A DNA stretch of 64,000 nt, from NCBI GenBank assembly GCA_017428545.1, contig JAFRQR010000028.1, positions 62,001 through 126,000 on the forward strand. Reading direction: 5' to 3'. Of the stretch, positions 1 through 8,900 are shown one piece after another (the stretch's first letter is position 1; each line of letters begins with the position of its first letter). This DNA comes from Clostridiales bacterium (GTDB lineage: Bacteria > Bacillota > Clostridia > Saccharofermentanales > Saccharofermentanaceae). Made by a program: the position numbers and the translations under genes. Below the pieces are notes generated by a model. It was not told the origin of the DNA, made no database searches, and saw nothing but the letters and a program-made list of their open reading frames with translations.

Positions 1-1
1 A

Positions 2-613
2 GAAGAGCAGTATTTCACCAATATTGGCAAAAGGGATTCAAATTCAGTAGGTATACGTGTTCATTCGGTGTATCATCTCTGCAGATTAGAATACGCTGGA
101 CGCAATGGTTTTATAGAGAGGGCTTTCGATAGCGAGAAACATACGTCTGTCCTTTTGTCCTTGTATTTTGGTGCGGTAAAACTAGGTGATTTGCAAAAAG
201 AAAAAGAGTTCTATGAAAGGTTATCATCTGATTCTGTTTTTTCTAGGGCTAATAGAGGGTATCATCTAGTTTATTATGCAGACATGATACCAAGAGGAGA
301 TTTTCCATACTTGGATGATAATACTTCAAATTGGGAGGGGACACTAACTGCGATAGTACGGCACTTTGACAATACAAAGAAAGACCACTTCTTTTTGAGA
401 AGAATAGATTTATTTACGATTCGAGAACTGATGACTGCGAGAAAACTTGTTGCTCCGCTTACCGAGGATTTGTTAAATGTTATTTCAGAAAGAATTCGGA
501 CATGTGAATGGTCCAACGAAACCGATAATAAAGTGTATAGTCAGGCAATCCAAACTGAATTTGATGAGGTGAAAAAGGTGTTTGAAAGAATTCAACAATT
601 GCAGGATGCCTGA
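2..613 (+). CDS. C-terminal part of an unrecognised protein
   Basis: The reading frame is already open at base 2 and runs to a TGA at 611-613, so this is the 3' end of a gene that begins before the window. The internal GTG at 68 has no ribosome site and is not the start. The visible 203 residues are soluble, mixed charged and aromatic, with no domain I recognise. They contain a helical, Lys/Glu-rich stretch around EKEFYERLSS. Base composition is AT-richer than the gene that follows. Just after the stop, the +1 frame stays open to a TAA at 676-678 with protein-like content (IVDLDASHVEID), so the last ~25 residues may have been lost by a frameshift. Function unknown. Confidence 0.6.
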   Translation, partial: EEQYFTNIGKRDSNSVGIRVHSVYHLCRLEYAGRNGFIERAFDSEKHTSVLLSLYFGAVKLGDLQKEKEFYERLSSDSVFSRANRGYHLVYYADMIPRGDFPYLDDNTSNWEGTLTAIVRHFDNTKKDHFFLRRIDLFTIRELMTARKLVAPLTEDLLNVISERIRTCEWSNETDNKVYSQAIQTEFDEVKKVFERIQQLQDA

Positions 614-781
614 TTGTTGATCTGGATGCTTCACATGTGGAAATCGATACTAGCTTTGGACTTGACGGTGATGGATAAAGCAAACAGAATTACAAGAAGT
701 CGATATGGTCGATAGATCATGAGCGTATCCTTCAAAAAAAACTGATATGTGGTAAAATATACGGAGTTATGGAGGATTGCT

Positions 782-3073
782 ATGAAGGCTTTGATTCTTA
801 ATTCCGGATTGGGTAGCCGCATGGGTGTTTTGACGTCTGAACACCCGAAGTGTATGACAGAGGTCTCTTCGCGTGAGACGATCCTGTCCCGCCAGCTGCG
901 ACTGATCGCGGCCTCAGGGATCGAAGAAGTCGTCATGACCACCGGCTACTACGATGAGGTCCTTATCAACTACTGCGAAAGCCTCGATCTTCCGCTTCAT
1001 TTTACTTTCGTGAATAACCCGGTGTATCGGGAGACGAACTACATATACTCCATCTACTGCGCACGCGAGTATCTGAACGATGACATTGTGCTCATGCATG
1101 GTGACCTGGTCTTCGAGGAACTGGTCTTCGACAAGGTTCTCGACTGCCCGACTTCCTGCATGACGGTTTCCTCTACGCTGCCGCTTCCCGAGAAGGACTT
1201 TAAGGCGGTCGTTTCGGACGGAAAGGTCTTGAAGGTCGGGGTCGATCTGTTCGACAGTGCCATGGAAGCACAGGCACTATACAAGCTTCTGAAGGCAGAC
1301 TGGAAGGTATGGCTCGATAAGATCGTGGAATTCTGCGAGGCGGGCAATACCAAGGTCTACGCGGAGAATGCACTGAACGAACTGAATGGTGCGGCAAATA
1401 TAGCGGCACTTGACGTGGAAGATCTGCTATGTGCAGAGATCGATAATCCGGAGGATCTGGCGGTCGTATCCGGGCGGCTCAAGGAACTTGAGAACCGTAC
1501 CGTATATATGTGTATTGCCGCGGATATCATTCACGGCGGACATATCGCCATCATCAAAAAGGCCAAGAAACTCGGAAAACTCATCGTAGGAGTGCTTTCC
1601 GATGAGGCAATGCTTTCGTATAAAGACCTGCCGCTCGTTCCGGCATCCGAAAGAAAGGTCATCATCGAGAACATCGTAGGTGTTTCTAAGGTCGTCGACC
1701 AGAATACCTTAAGCTATAAAGACAATCTCCTTTTGTATAAGCCGGACTTCGTCGTGCACGGCGATGACTGGAATACCGGTGTGCAAAAGCCAATCAGAGA
1801 CGAGGTGCAGGAGATTCTTTCTTCCTATGGCGGAAAACTTGTGGAATATCCGTATTCGGCGGATAAGAAGTACAGAGATATCGATGCGAAGACCAGATCG
1901 GATCTGCCTTCTCCGGAGGAACTTCGTGCAAAGCAGGAAGAATCATCTGATGCTGCTAAGTCTTTCGAGGCGAGGATCATTGACACGACGGACCGATATT
2001 CCGGGTTGGATTCGTGGCTCCAGGATAAGAAGAAAGTGCTCCTGGTCTGCGGCGAATCGATCAACAACTACACCGTTCTTAACAGAAAACTCCTCGACTG
2101 CAAAGTACCGATGGTGCGTTTCTCGGACTTCCATCCGAACCCGGAATATGACTCGGTCGTCAAGGGCGTCGAAGTCTTCCGAAACGAAGGGTGTGACAGC
2201 ATCATGGCGGTCGGCGGCGGTTCCGCGATCGACGTAGCCAAGTGTATCAAGCTTTACTCGAATATGCCCGGAAACGGCGAAAACGGAAGTTTCCTGCGGC
2301 ACGATATCATCCCGAATGATATTCCGCTCTTGGTAATGCCGACTACGGCAGGAACGGGAACGGAGGCAACACGCTTTGCCGTTATCTATTACGAAGGAGA
2401 GAAGCAGAGTGTAACGAGCTACAGCATCATTCCAAAGACGATCCTGATGGATCCGGTGGTGCTCAAGACGCTGCCGCTATATCAGAAGAAAGCAACGATG
2501 TGCGATGCGCTCTGTCACGCGATCGAGTCCTACTGGTCGGTGAACAGCACAGAGGAGAGTAAGGCTTTTGCTAAGTCCGCGATCGCGGGCGTGCTCGAGA
2601 ATATGGAAGGGTATCTGCAGAATACCGAGTCCGGAAATGCAGGCATGCTTATGGCTGCTCACGATGCAGGTAAGGCAATCAACATTTCACAGACGACAGC
2701 GGGACATGCAATGTGCTACACGATCACGAGTCTGTTTGGATTCGCCCACGGGCATGCCGCCATGCTCTGCGACAGAGTTCTGTTCAGATGGATGGTTGAA
2801 AATGTCGGTGATGGTGCGAAGTGCAGTGATCCACGTGGAGTAGAGTATCTGCGGGCGACGCTAGACGAGCTGGGCGTGCTTCTGGGCGGTACTAATGCAT
2901 CTGACGGGGCGAAAAAACTTGAGGAGATCTTCACGGTTCTGAATCTCGATCGTCCGAAGATGAGTGACGAGCAGATCGAGATCCTGAAGAACTCCGTCAA
3001 TCCGGTAAGACTTAAGAACCATCCGATTGCGCTGGATGCGGAGACGATTGAGGAGCTGTATAGGAAGATCTGA
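782..3073 (+). CDS. Three-domain nucleotidyltransferase / cytidylyltransferase-like / iron alcohol dehydrogenase fusion, probably phosphonate-related
   Basis: 763 residues. The ATG at 782 is chosen because GGAGG (771-775) sits just upstream; an extended -10 (TG-G-TAAAAT, 750-758) lies before it. Residues 1-235 are a MobA-like NTP transferase with the NSGLGSRM nucleotide loop, like LicC/PntC enzymes that activate choline or 2-aminoethylphosphonate with CTP. Residues ~240-390 resemble the cytidylyltransferase-like domain found fused to phosphoenolpyruvate mutase, with HGGH (251-254) matching the HxGH motif. Residues ~400-763 are an iron-dependent alcohol dehydrogenase of the phosphonoacetaldehyde-reductase type: GGGSAID near 478, TAGTGTE near 521, and likely metal ligands D575, H579, H642 and H656/H658. 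A role in making or attaching a phosphonate headgroup is inferred. No PEP mutase gene is visible here. Domain calls are good; the substrate is uncertain. Confidence 0.75.
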   Translation: MKALILNSGLGSRMGVLTSEHPKCMTEVSSRETILSRQLRLIAASGIEEVVMTTGYYDEVLINYCESLDLPLHFTFVNNPVYRETNYIYSIYCAREYLNDDIVLMHGDLVFEELVFDKVLDCPTSCMTVSSTLPLPEKDFKAVVSDGKVLKVGVDLFDSAMEAQALYKLLKADWKVWLDKIVEFCEAGNTKVYAENALNELNGAANIAALDVEDLLCAEIDNPEDLAVVSGRLKELENRTVYMCIAADIIHGGHIAIIKKAKKLGKLIVGVLSDEAMLSYKDLPLVPASERKVIIENIVGVSKVVDQNTLSYKDNLLLYKPDFVVHGDDWNTGVQKPIRDEVQEILSSYGGKLVEYPYSADKKYRDIDAKTRSDLPSPEELRAKQEESSDAAKSFEARIIDTTDRYSGLDSWLQDKKKVLLVCGESINNYTVLNRKLLDCKVPMVRFSDFHPNPEYDSVVKGVEVFRNEGCDSIMAVGGGSAIDVAKCIKLYSNMPGNGENGSFLRHDIIPNDIPLLVMPTTAGTGTEATRFAVIYYEGEKQSVTSYSIIPKTILMDPVVLKTLPLYQKKATMCDALCHAIESYWSVNSTEESKAFAKSAIAGVLENMEGYLQNTESGNAGMLMAAHDAGKAINISQTTAGHAMCYTITSLFGFAHGHAAMLCDRVLFRWMVENVGDGAKCSDPRGVEYLRATLDELGVLLGGTNASDGAKKLEEIFTVLNLDRPKMSDEQIEILKNSVNPVRLKNHPIALDAETIEELYRKI

Positions 3074-3119
3074 GAGAACTCTTTGTTTTCTTATTATGTT
3101 GTCGTAATAGAATCAATCT

Positions 3120-4310
3120 TCAAGGTGTGATTGACGTTATTATCTTCTTCCATAGTGACCTGAAGATCTTGATAACCAGCTTCACGAGGAAGACACAAAG
3201 CTTCTTTGTTTGACGAAGCAGGTAAACCAGCCATCGCTTCAGACAAGTGGATGGGAGCTTACCCTTTTCCACTTCGACCTTGAGGTCGGCGTTTTCGCCT
3301 GAAAGCCTTTGATTCTCTGCATGGGATTCATTCAGCTCCATCTTTAAAGAAAGAATCTGCTTTTCGGATTCTTTCAGTTTTTTCTCTAATTCCTTGATTC
3401 TCGCGCGAAGAATCATAACATCATCATACACTGTCTTCATATGGGTTTCCTCCTGTTGCCATTGGTTTCGCTCTCTGATTCCAACTGTTTTTAATCCTTG
3501 AATTGTTTTTAGGTCATATGACCGAGAATAACGGAGTGTCTTTCCACAACTATTGCATTTGAGGTATAACTGTTTTGATGACCGGCAATCTTGTTGAATT
3601 AATTTCCACGAGCACTTTTCAAAACTCAAAAAACCGTTCTGACAAATCGGGCAACGAACCATATCGTTATGCTTAAAAATTGTGAGTTGGTCTTCCTTCA
3701 TTTGCTCCTTGATTGCGTTTCTGCGTTTCAAGTTTTTTATGTGGATGTTTCTGTATTCTCTGCCGGACTTCACAATCTCCTTGAATCTTGTGTAAGCTTG
3801 ATCTATAGCCGGCGCTATCTTGTTAGAGACAAGTAAAAAACGCAGATCCGTAAATAGCTGTTCTTTGTCGAGAACGTAATCGTTTGGGTACGCGGATTCG
3901 CGCGAATAATCCTTCCCGTTAACCAAAAGCACTTCGATAGTGCAAACGTTTTCTGGCGGTATTCCCAGTTTTTCACAGAGAATCATTTTGTGATTCCTGT
4001 TCTGCGTCAGCGGATTGCTCGTTTCTTCCTCTTTACCTGCTTTCTTGTTGAAAAGTGTCCATGTCGGCTCATCATAGTCAAAGATTCCAAACTTGCAGTT
4101 TTTGATTTCGAAAACGAAGATGCGATCTGGTGAAAAAACCACAATATCCATCTCTGTGCTCATCTGGCCATAAACCGAGGGAAACTGGAAATAACAATTC
4201 GAATAAACTCTCTTGTCATAGCCGAGTTCATCAATAATCTGGTCTATCGTATTCTTGACTAATACTTCGCCGGCGTTTCCTATCCGTGCTTTTTCGCGTA
4301 ATCTACACAT
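3120..4310 (-). CDS. NERD-domain protein with zinc ribbon, coiled coil and C-terminal hydrophobic tail
   Basis: 396 residues with ATG at 4310, preceded on the minus strand by AAGGAGGTGACTG. The N-terminal ~130 residues match the nuclease-related NERD domain (AGEVLVKNTIDQI, then MDIVVFSPDRIFVFEIKN with the acidic and E-x-K catalytic-type residues). Residues ~215-260 hold two Cys pairs (CPIC, CNSC) typical of a zinc ribbon. Residues ~285-345 are a strongly charged coiled coil, followed by a hydrophobic, basic C-terminal segment that may touch the membrane. NERD proteins are often linked to DNA processing or defence, but the role of this one is not shown. It stands alone, convergent with the phosphonate-type gene, and is AT-richer than its neighbour. 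Confidence 0.8.
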   Translation of the reverse strand: MCRLREKARIGNAGEVLVKNTIDQIIDELGYDKRVYSNCYFQFPSVYGQMSTEMDIVVFSPDRIFVFEIKNCKFGIFDYDEPTWTLFNKKAGKEEETSNPLTQNRNHKMILCEKLGIPPENVCTIEVLLVNGKDYSRESAYPNDYVLDKEQLFTDLRFLLVSNKIAPAIDQAYTRFKEIVKSGREYRNIHIKNLKRRNAIKEQMKEDQLTIFKHNDMVRCPICQNGFLSFEKCSWKLIQQDCRSSKQLYLKCNSCGKTLRYSRSYDLKTIQGLKTVGIRERNQWQQEETHMKTVYDDVMILRARIKELEKKLKESEKQILSLKMELNESHAENQRLSGENADLKVEVEKGKLPSTCLKRWLVYLLRQTKKLCVFLVKLVIKIFRSLWKKIITSITP

Positions 4311-4952
4311 TCAGTCACCTCCTTAATGTAGTTGATGGAGTAACTTTCAAAGTTTCTATGAAAGTGTTTTGTTTCTTCGCATCTTTTGCCGATGCAGGGC
4401 AGCACTTGAAAAGCCCCAAGGCAAGGCGTCCCGTTTTTCTCAGTTCGGGATCAGCTGGTTCTATATGGTTTGGGAGATTAATAAGATGGCTGCACCTTCT
4501 TGAGAAGATGCAGCCGATTTCCATTTTTTCTCAAAATGATGAGAAATAAAAAAGGGCACAGTATACCAATAAAATACTAGCCCAATTCCTTTTTAACTAA
4601 TTAATTATCGTTTGACCCGTAACGGGACAGAATTCCACTTTGCACGGAACGCCTCTTACGTGCGCCCAAAACATTCCACTTCAAAAAAATCAATCATTAT
4701 TGGCTCAACAAGAGCCCTAAAATGTACTTGTCTGGAACACCATAAATGGCGTTCGCAAAAATCAACTGTAATAAATGAAATTCCTTTTATAGATTCATTA
4801 TATCATGAATGACCAAGAATGCAATTGCTTATCTTTCGAATGAGAAGCGCTGCATTTTGCTCAGTAAAGAATCTGTTAGGAACCGCAGAATAAATCAAGC
4901 ATCACGGAAATTGAGACGCTGTTTAAGTTGGTATAGTTAGTGCAAGCATGTG
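4311..4952. other. Long AT-rich intergenic stretch, no gene supported
   Basis: About 640 bases between the NERD gene and the terminator at 4953. I find no credible start with a ribosome site. It holds an imperfect hairpin at 4488-4515 (arms GGCTGCACCTTCT / AGAAGATGCAGCC) followed by a T-rich run, which could be a weak plus-strand terminator. It also holds two ATTCCACTT direct repeats 41 bp apart (4632 and 4673), which look like the debris of an inserted element. Confidence 0.4.
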
Positions 4953-4991
4953 AAAACGAGCCCCAAGAAGGAACTTCAGGGGGCTCGTTTT
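4953..4991 (-). terminator. Rho-independent terminator of the ribbon-helix-helix operon
   Basis: AAAACGAGCCCC and GGGGGCTCGTTTT form a strong hairpin with A and T runs on both sides, so it can stop transcription from either direction. It lies 28 bp after the minus-strand stop at 5019. Confidence 0.8.
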
Positions 4992-5018
4992 CAATTGGAC
5001 AATTGAAGGTGGTTGGGT

Positions 5019-5420
5019 TTAGATGCGATTGTAAACAGCGGCGGAACCACGGTTCTTGTAGTTGCCGTTACGGCTCTTTGCCCGTTCGACATTTGCTTCC
5101 GCGCCTGAACTGATAAGCTGATTCCAAACTTTGCCAACTGTGATCTTATGACCGTGTGGCAAGTCTGTGTAGCTCTGTACGTTGCAAAGCACAAATGACG
5201 TTCCGGGATTCAGTGTTTTAACATACTCTCGAATAGCCTCGATCGTATCATTGATGATCTGCTGCGTGCACGGTGTAGCTGAGGTTGTCGGTGTGTAGGT
5301 GCTGCATGCAGTTGTGATGATCTCTTTTCCGAGTCCGGATGGAGTCATCTTCTTCTCGGTAGCTTTTGCATCGAGGACGTCATATACGCTGTCTTCAAGC
5401 GTTACCATAATTCTTTTCAT
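5019..5420 (-). CDS. Small ribbon-helix-helix-like protein with unknown C-terminal domain
   Basis: 133 residues, ATG at 5420. The first ~40 residues (KRIMVTLEDSVYDVLDAKA, then a helix starting at MTPSGLGKEII) look like a CopG/Arc ribbon-helix-helix fold, which would bind DNA as a dimer. The C-terminal half (NPGTSFVLCNV..., LPHGHKITVGKVW) has a small beta-rich pattern that resembles DUF1413-type domains, but I cannot confirm this. It is the second gene of a two-gene minus-strand operon, 54 bp after a 38-residue acidic ORF, and is followed by a good terminator. A regulatory or toxin-antitoxin-like role is inferred only from size and arrangement. Confidence 0.6.
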   Translation of the reverse strand: MKRIMVTLEDSVYDVLDAKATEKKMTPSGLGKEIITTACSTYTPTTSATPCTQQIINDTIEAIREYVKTLNPGTSFVLCNVQSYTDLPHGHKITVGKVWNQLISSGAEANVERAKSRNGNYKNRGSAAVYNRI

Positions 5421-5474
5421 AAGTATGATTCATTCCTTTCTTTAGTTTGATCTTGATATATATTTCACAAATAG

Positions 5475-5591
5475 TCAGTTATTATTCCAAGAGTCGAGCG
5501 CGTCTTCAAGATCGTCTTCATTCTCAACTCCAAACAGTTCATATAAAATGTCATAAGGGCTGTCATAGCCAAGTTCTTCATAGTCTTCCAT
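5475..5591 (-). CDS. 38-residue acidic small protein
   Basis: Minus-strand ORF with ATG at 5591 and TGA at 5475-5477. It is preceded by GAGGAGGT at good spacing and by a strong promoter (5664-5692). The peptide starts MEDYEELGYDSPYDILYELF and is very acidic, ending DALDSWNNN. Small acidic proteins in front of a DNA-binding protein can act as antagonists or DNA mimics, but nothing here proves that. It lies 54 bp upstream of the ribbon-helix-helix gene and is likely co-transcribed with it. The evidence that it is translated is the promoter, ribosome site and operon order; I do not recognise the family. Confidence 0.6.
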   Translation of the reverse strand: MEDYEELGYDSPYDILYELFGVENEDDLEDALDSWNNN

Positions 5592-5663
5592 AAAGCCGTT
5601 GTACCTCCTCTCGTTGGAATTTTTTAGTTGCGAAGGTAGTCGCAAAAACTACCTTTCGACATT

Positions 5664-5692
5664 ATTGTAACCCATTAAGTTAGTCTTTGCAA
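5664..5692 (-). promoter_or_regulatory. Sigma-70-type promoter with adjacent palindrome for the 38-residue ORF operon
   Basis: On the minus strand, -35 TTGCAA (5687-5692), a 17 bp spacer, and -10 TACAAT (5664-5669). The transcribed start region carries an inverted repeat (GCGAAGGTAG / CTACCTTTCG, about 5634-5659) that could be an operator bound by the downstream ribbon-helix-helix protein. The AGTTGC/GCAACTAC words recur in and around the promoter. Confidence 0.7.
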
Positions 5693-5727
5693 CTACTTTT
5701 TACAAATTTGCGTGTGAAATTATCAAT

Positions 5728-5766
5728 GGGAAATGTATCTGCTACGGAGTGAACTTCGTGGGGTGA
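5728..5766 (+). pseudogene. 3' remnant of the 15.4/19.9 kb lipoprotein family
   Basis: The last 12 codons plus stop read GKCICYGVNFVG. At DNA level they are nearly identical to the end of the lipoprotein gene at 15423-16037 (RYICYGVNFVG). No upstream part of the gene remains, so this is a deletion scar or recombination footprint of a third family member. Confidence 0.65.
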
Positions 5767-5872
5767 GCGACAGGTGCTTTTCCCGCGGCGGAAATATAGG
5801 TCAGGCGTGAAAAGATACATATAAGCCGCACATTTGCAAAAACCAAATCTTTTTAATATTTTCAACTTTCTG

Positions 5873-5901
5873 TTTACATCATCAGTTTGAGATGTTATTC
5901 T
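5873..5901 (+). promoter_or_regulatory. Promoter of the RHS effector gene
   Basis: -35 TTTACA (5873-5878), 17 bp spacer, -10 TATTCT (5896-5901), about 100 bp before the RHS start codon. The TATTCT -10 is the same as at the rpsF and rplU promoters in this window. Confidence 0.6.
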
Positions 5902-5999
5902 AAAAATCGTTTGGTTTGATTAGGTGGACGAGGCGAGAAGGGGTTGTTTCAGCTTGATTGAACCTTCATAGGATAGCTATGCTATTTTGGAGGTATTAT

Positions 6000-8900
6000 A
6001 TGGATTCTTTTTCGCGTTCACGTAAAGTGCGTCTTTTAAGCGCGCTTTTATCACTTGCTATTGTGATCGGTGTTTTTCCGCTCAAGAAGATCAAGGCAGA
6101 TTCTGCCACTTCCACTGAAAATGATCTGCAGATCACGTATCATACAGTCAGTGCCTGGGCGGATCTTACCCAGTCTGAAATTACTGTAGAAAACAAAAGC
6201 GGTCAGGTCATCGACGGCTGGCAGATCGAGTTTACCTATGACGATACCACGACTGTTTCATCGATCTGGAACGCAGTTGCGGCTCCGATGGATCTGGCTT
6301 CCCCGAATAAAATCGTAGTTAGCAACGAAACTTATAACTCGGCGATCGCGCCGGCTTCCAAGATTTCTTTCGGCATGATCACTCAGGGCAAGATGAATGA
6401 GATCCCGGACATCCATGTTGTGCCGAAAGAAGAAGTAGCATCGGAACCGGAAGCGGAAAGTACGCTTTTCCCGTATGCAATTTACAGTAATAGAAGTTTC
6501 TCCTTCCAGGGCTGGAAGAGCGCTATCTACGGTGATGTCTACACCGGGAGCAACTTCGATTATCAGGGATCCGAATTAAACCTCCTCGGAAATCTTGATG
6601 CAGTTGGAAAGATCAATGCCAACGGCTATCAAATGAATATAGCTAACCGCAATGAAGGAGCACCTGCTGTAGCGATGCCGGACTTCTCCGCGGCCATCAT
6701 GGGACTGTCCGCAAGAATGTCTACTGTTGATGCTTCGGCTTTTAATTCAGCAAGCAATATTGTTGCGGATGGATTCTACTCCACAAACGGCAGTTTGACG
6801 ATCTCCGGAACCAAGTTCTCCGGCGACTGCGTCATCGTTGCAGACGGCGACATCACTTATAACGTGGAGTCGCTTTCCGGAGACGGACGTGTCGTTCTTT
6901 ATTCCAAGAATGGTAATGTAACGATCAATGGTTCCAAGATCACGATCAACGGGATCATCTATGCGCCGAAGGGTACAGTAAGCATCAATGCATACGATAC
7001 TTCTTTCAACGGCCGTATCATCGCGAACCGCTTTAAGTATCAGGGATCGATCTTTAACTGCACCGCAAGTGCCAGTGACCTCGAGCTCCTCTATGATCTT
7101 CCGGTCATCCATATCACAGCGGATCCGGAGCAGATCTATGTGGGTGAGACCTCCACATATACTGTTGTTTCTGAAGAAATCGAAACACCTTATGTAGTTA
7201 AGTTCCGCCTAAATGGAGAAGATGTCGAGCTCAACGAAGACTGGACGCATGTTATTACACCGAATGCGACCGGAGATTATACTCTGGAAGGATATGTTGT
7301 TCTGAGCACAGGCGAAGTCGTACTTGACTCGGCAACGGTTACTGCAATTGCAGCGCCGACTCCGACTCCTACGGATACGCCTACACCGACACCTACAGAT
7401 ACTCCTACACCTACGAATACACCGACTCCGACACCGGAGCCGACACCTACAGATACTCCTACGCCCACGCCGACGAGTACGCCAACACCTACACCGACGG
7501 CTACTCCTACGCCAACAGCGACGCCTACGCCGACGGCAACACCTATTCCGACGGATACGCCGACGCCGACTCCTACAGATACACCTACACCAACGCCCAC
7601 ACCTCCAGGACCTCAGAAGTACTGGACGATTTCTCAGGGCGATCCGGCCTATGGATACAAAGTGCCTTTCCAGGAAGAGGACTGGAATTACGGCAACAGT
7701 GCTGTATTTGATCCTCTGAATATCGAAGTGTGTCCGGATGCCGGATGGAAGAACGGTTATGCCTTCTTTATGACATCCCGTTCCTTCGATCAGGATCTTT
7801 CTTTTGATGCTCGATATACTGTACGCGTTACAAACAGATCTTCCCGTGCAGACGGTATCGCATTTGTTATGAGCCCGAATACGGTCAATAACAATACGAC
7901 CGGTCAGAGCATCGGCTACGGAAGAATCAATCCGTCACTCATTATTGAATTGGATAACTACAGAAACGGCGGAAGACACAAGAATGCTCTTGGCGGCGGC
8001 GACTGGGTCGGCGGTGAGAGCGACAGCCACTTTGCTGTCATGCTGAATGGTAACTCTGACGATCACTATTCATATGTCGAGTGGCCATCTCTGAGAAATA
8101 AGAGTGTGACTTGTGACATTTGGGTCTCTTATGACGGAAAAGCAAAGAAACTCTACGTATATATAGCTGATTACGATGAAAACGGTGTAGCTGAGAAACC
8201 GATCGCACCGACTATGGTGGTTCCGATCGATCTGGAGCAGCACTTCGCGGGCGTATCTACGCTCTACATGGGCTTCACATCTGCAACCGGTGCATCACAG
8301 GCCAGCCATAACCTCATTGGATTCGAACTTGACCCGATGCCGGGCATGCATCCGGATCCGGTAGGTGATATCGAGATCATCCGCCCGAAGGATGGAGACA
8401 GAATTTCTGTCAACTCAACATTTGATATCATCGGTCGAATCAACGTGCCGAGCGAAAATGTAAATATCGAAGTCATGACATTGGAGGAGGATGTGATCTA
8501 CTCCAATACCGTACCGAGTTCTTCTGAATATACTTCCTTTGATGAAATATCTACACAAGGATGGGAGGAAGGGACATATATCCTTTACATCTCTATAGAT
8601 GACGGAAGAGACAAGACTATTCTGATCAACGTTACTCAGGAACCACTCCTTGCTCTCGAGATTAATGGTGCGAATCTGAATACTGAGCAGATGGATATCA
8701 TTGGTACGATCAACTGTACGGTCGATTCTACCTATGAGCTCTTCTACCGTCCTTATCAGACAAGTGTATGGTATCAGATGGGCAGCGGTGAAGGAAATCA
8801 TTCCTACGAAGTACTCGGATCTCTTCCGATCGATCAGGTGCCGCAGGATACGATTGAGATCATGCTTGAAGTTACGCTGGAGAATGGAGACACTGAGTCT

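Noticed and set aside
749..781. Longer N-terminus of the phosphonate-type protein
   Set aside because: The extra 11 residues are encoded across the promoter and ribosome-site region; the ATG at 782 has GGAGG in the right place.
4380..4520. Possible 5S rRNA fragment on the minus strand (GATCCCGAACTGAG)
   Set aside because: Only a short stretch resembles the 5S loop region; the arms that should pair around it are absent and there is no rRNA operon nearby.
4632..4681. Insertion-sequence end (two ATTCCACTT repeats)
   Set aside because: No terminal inverted repeat partner or transposase is visible, so it is only noted as possible debris.
7277..7610. Minus-strand ORF coding for Gly-Val repeats
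   Set aside because: It is the mirror of the Thr-Pro linker codons of the RHS gene and has no ribosome site.
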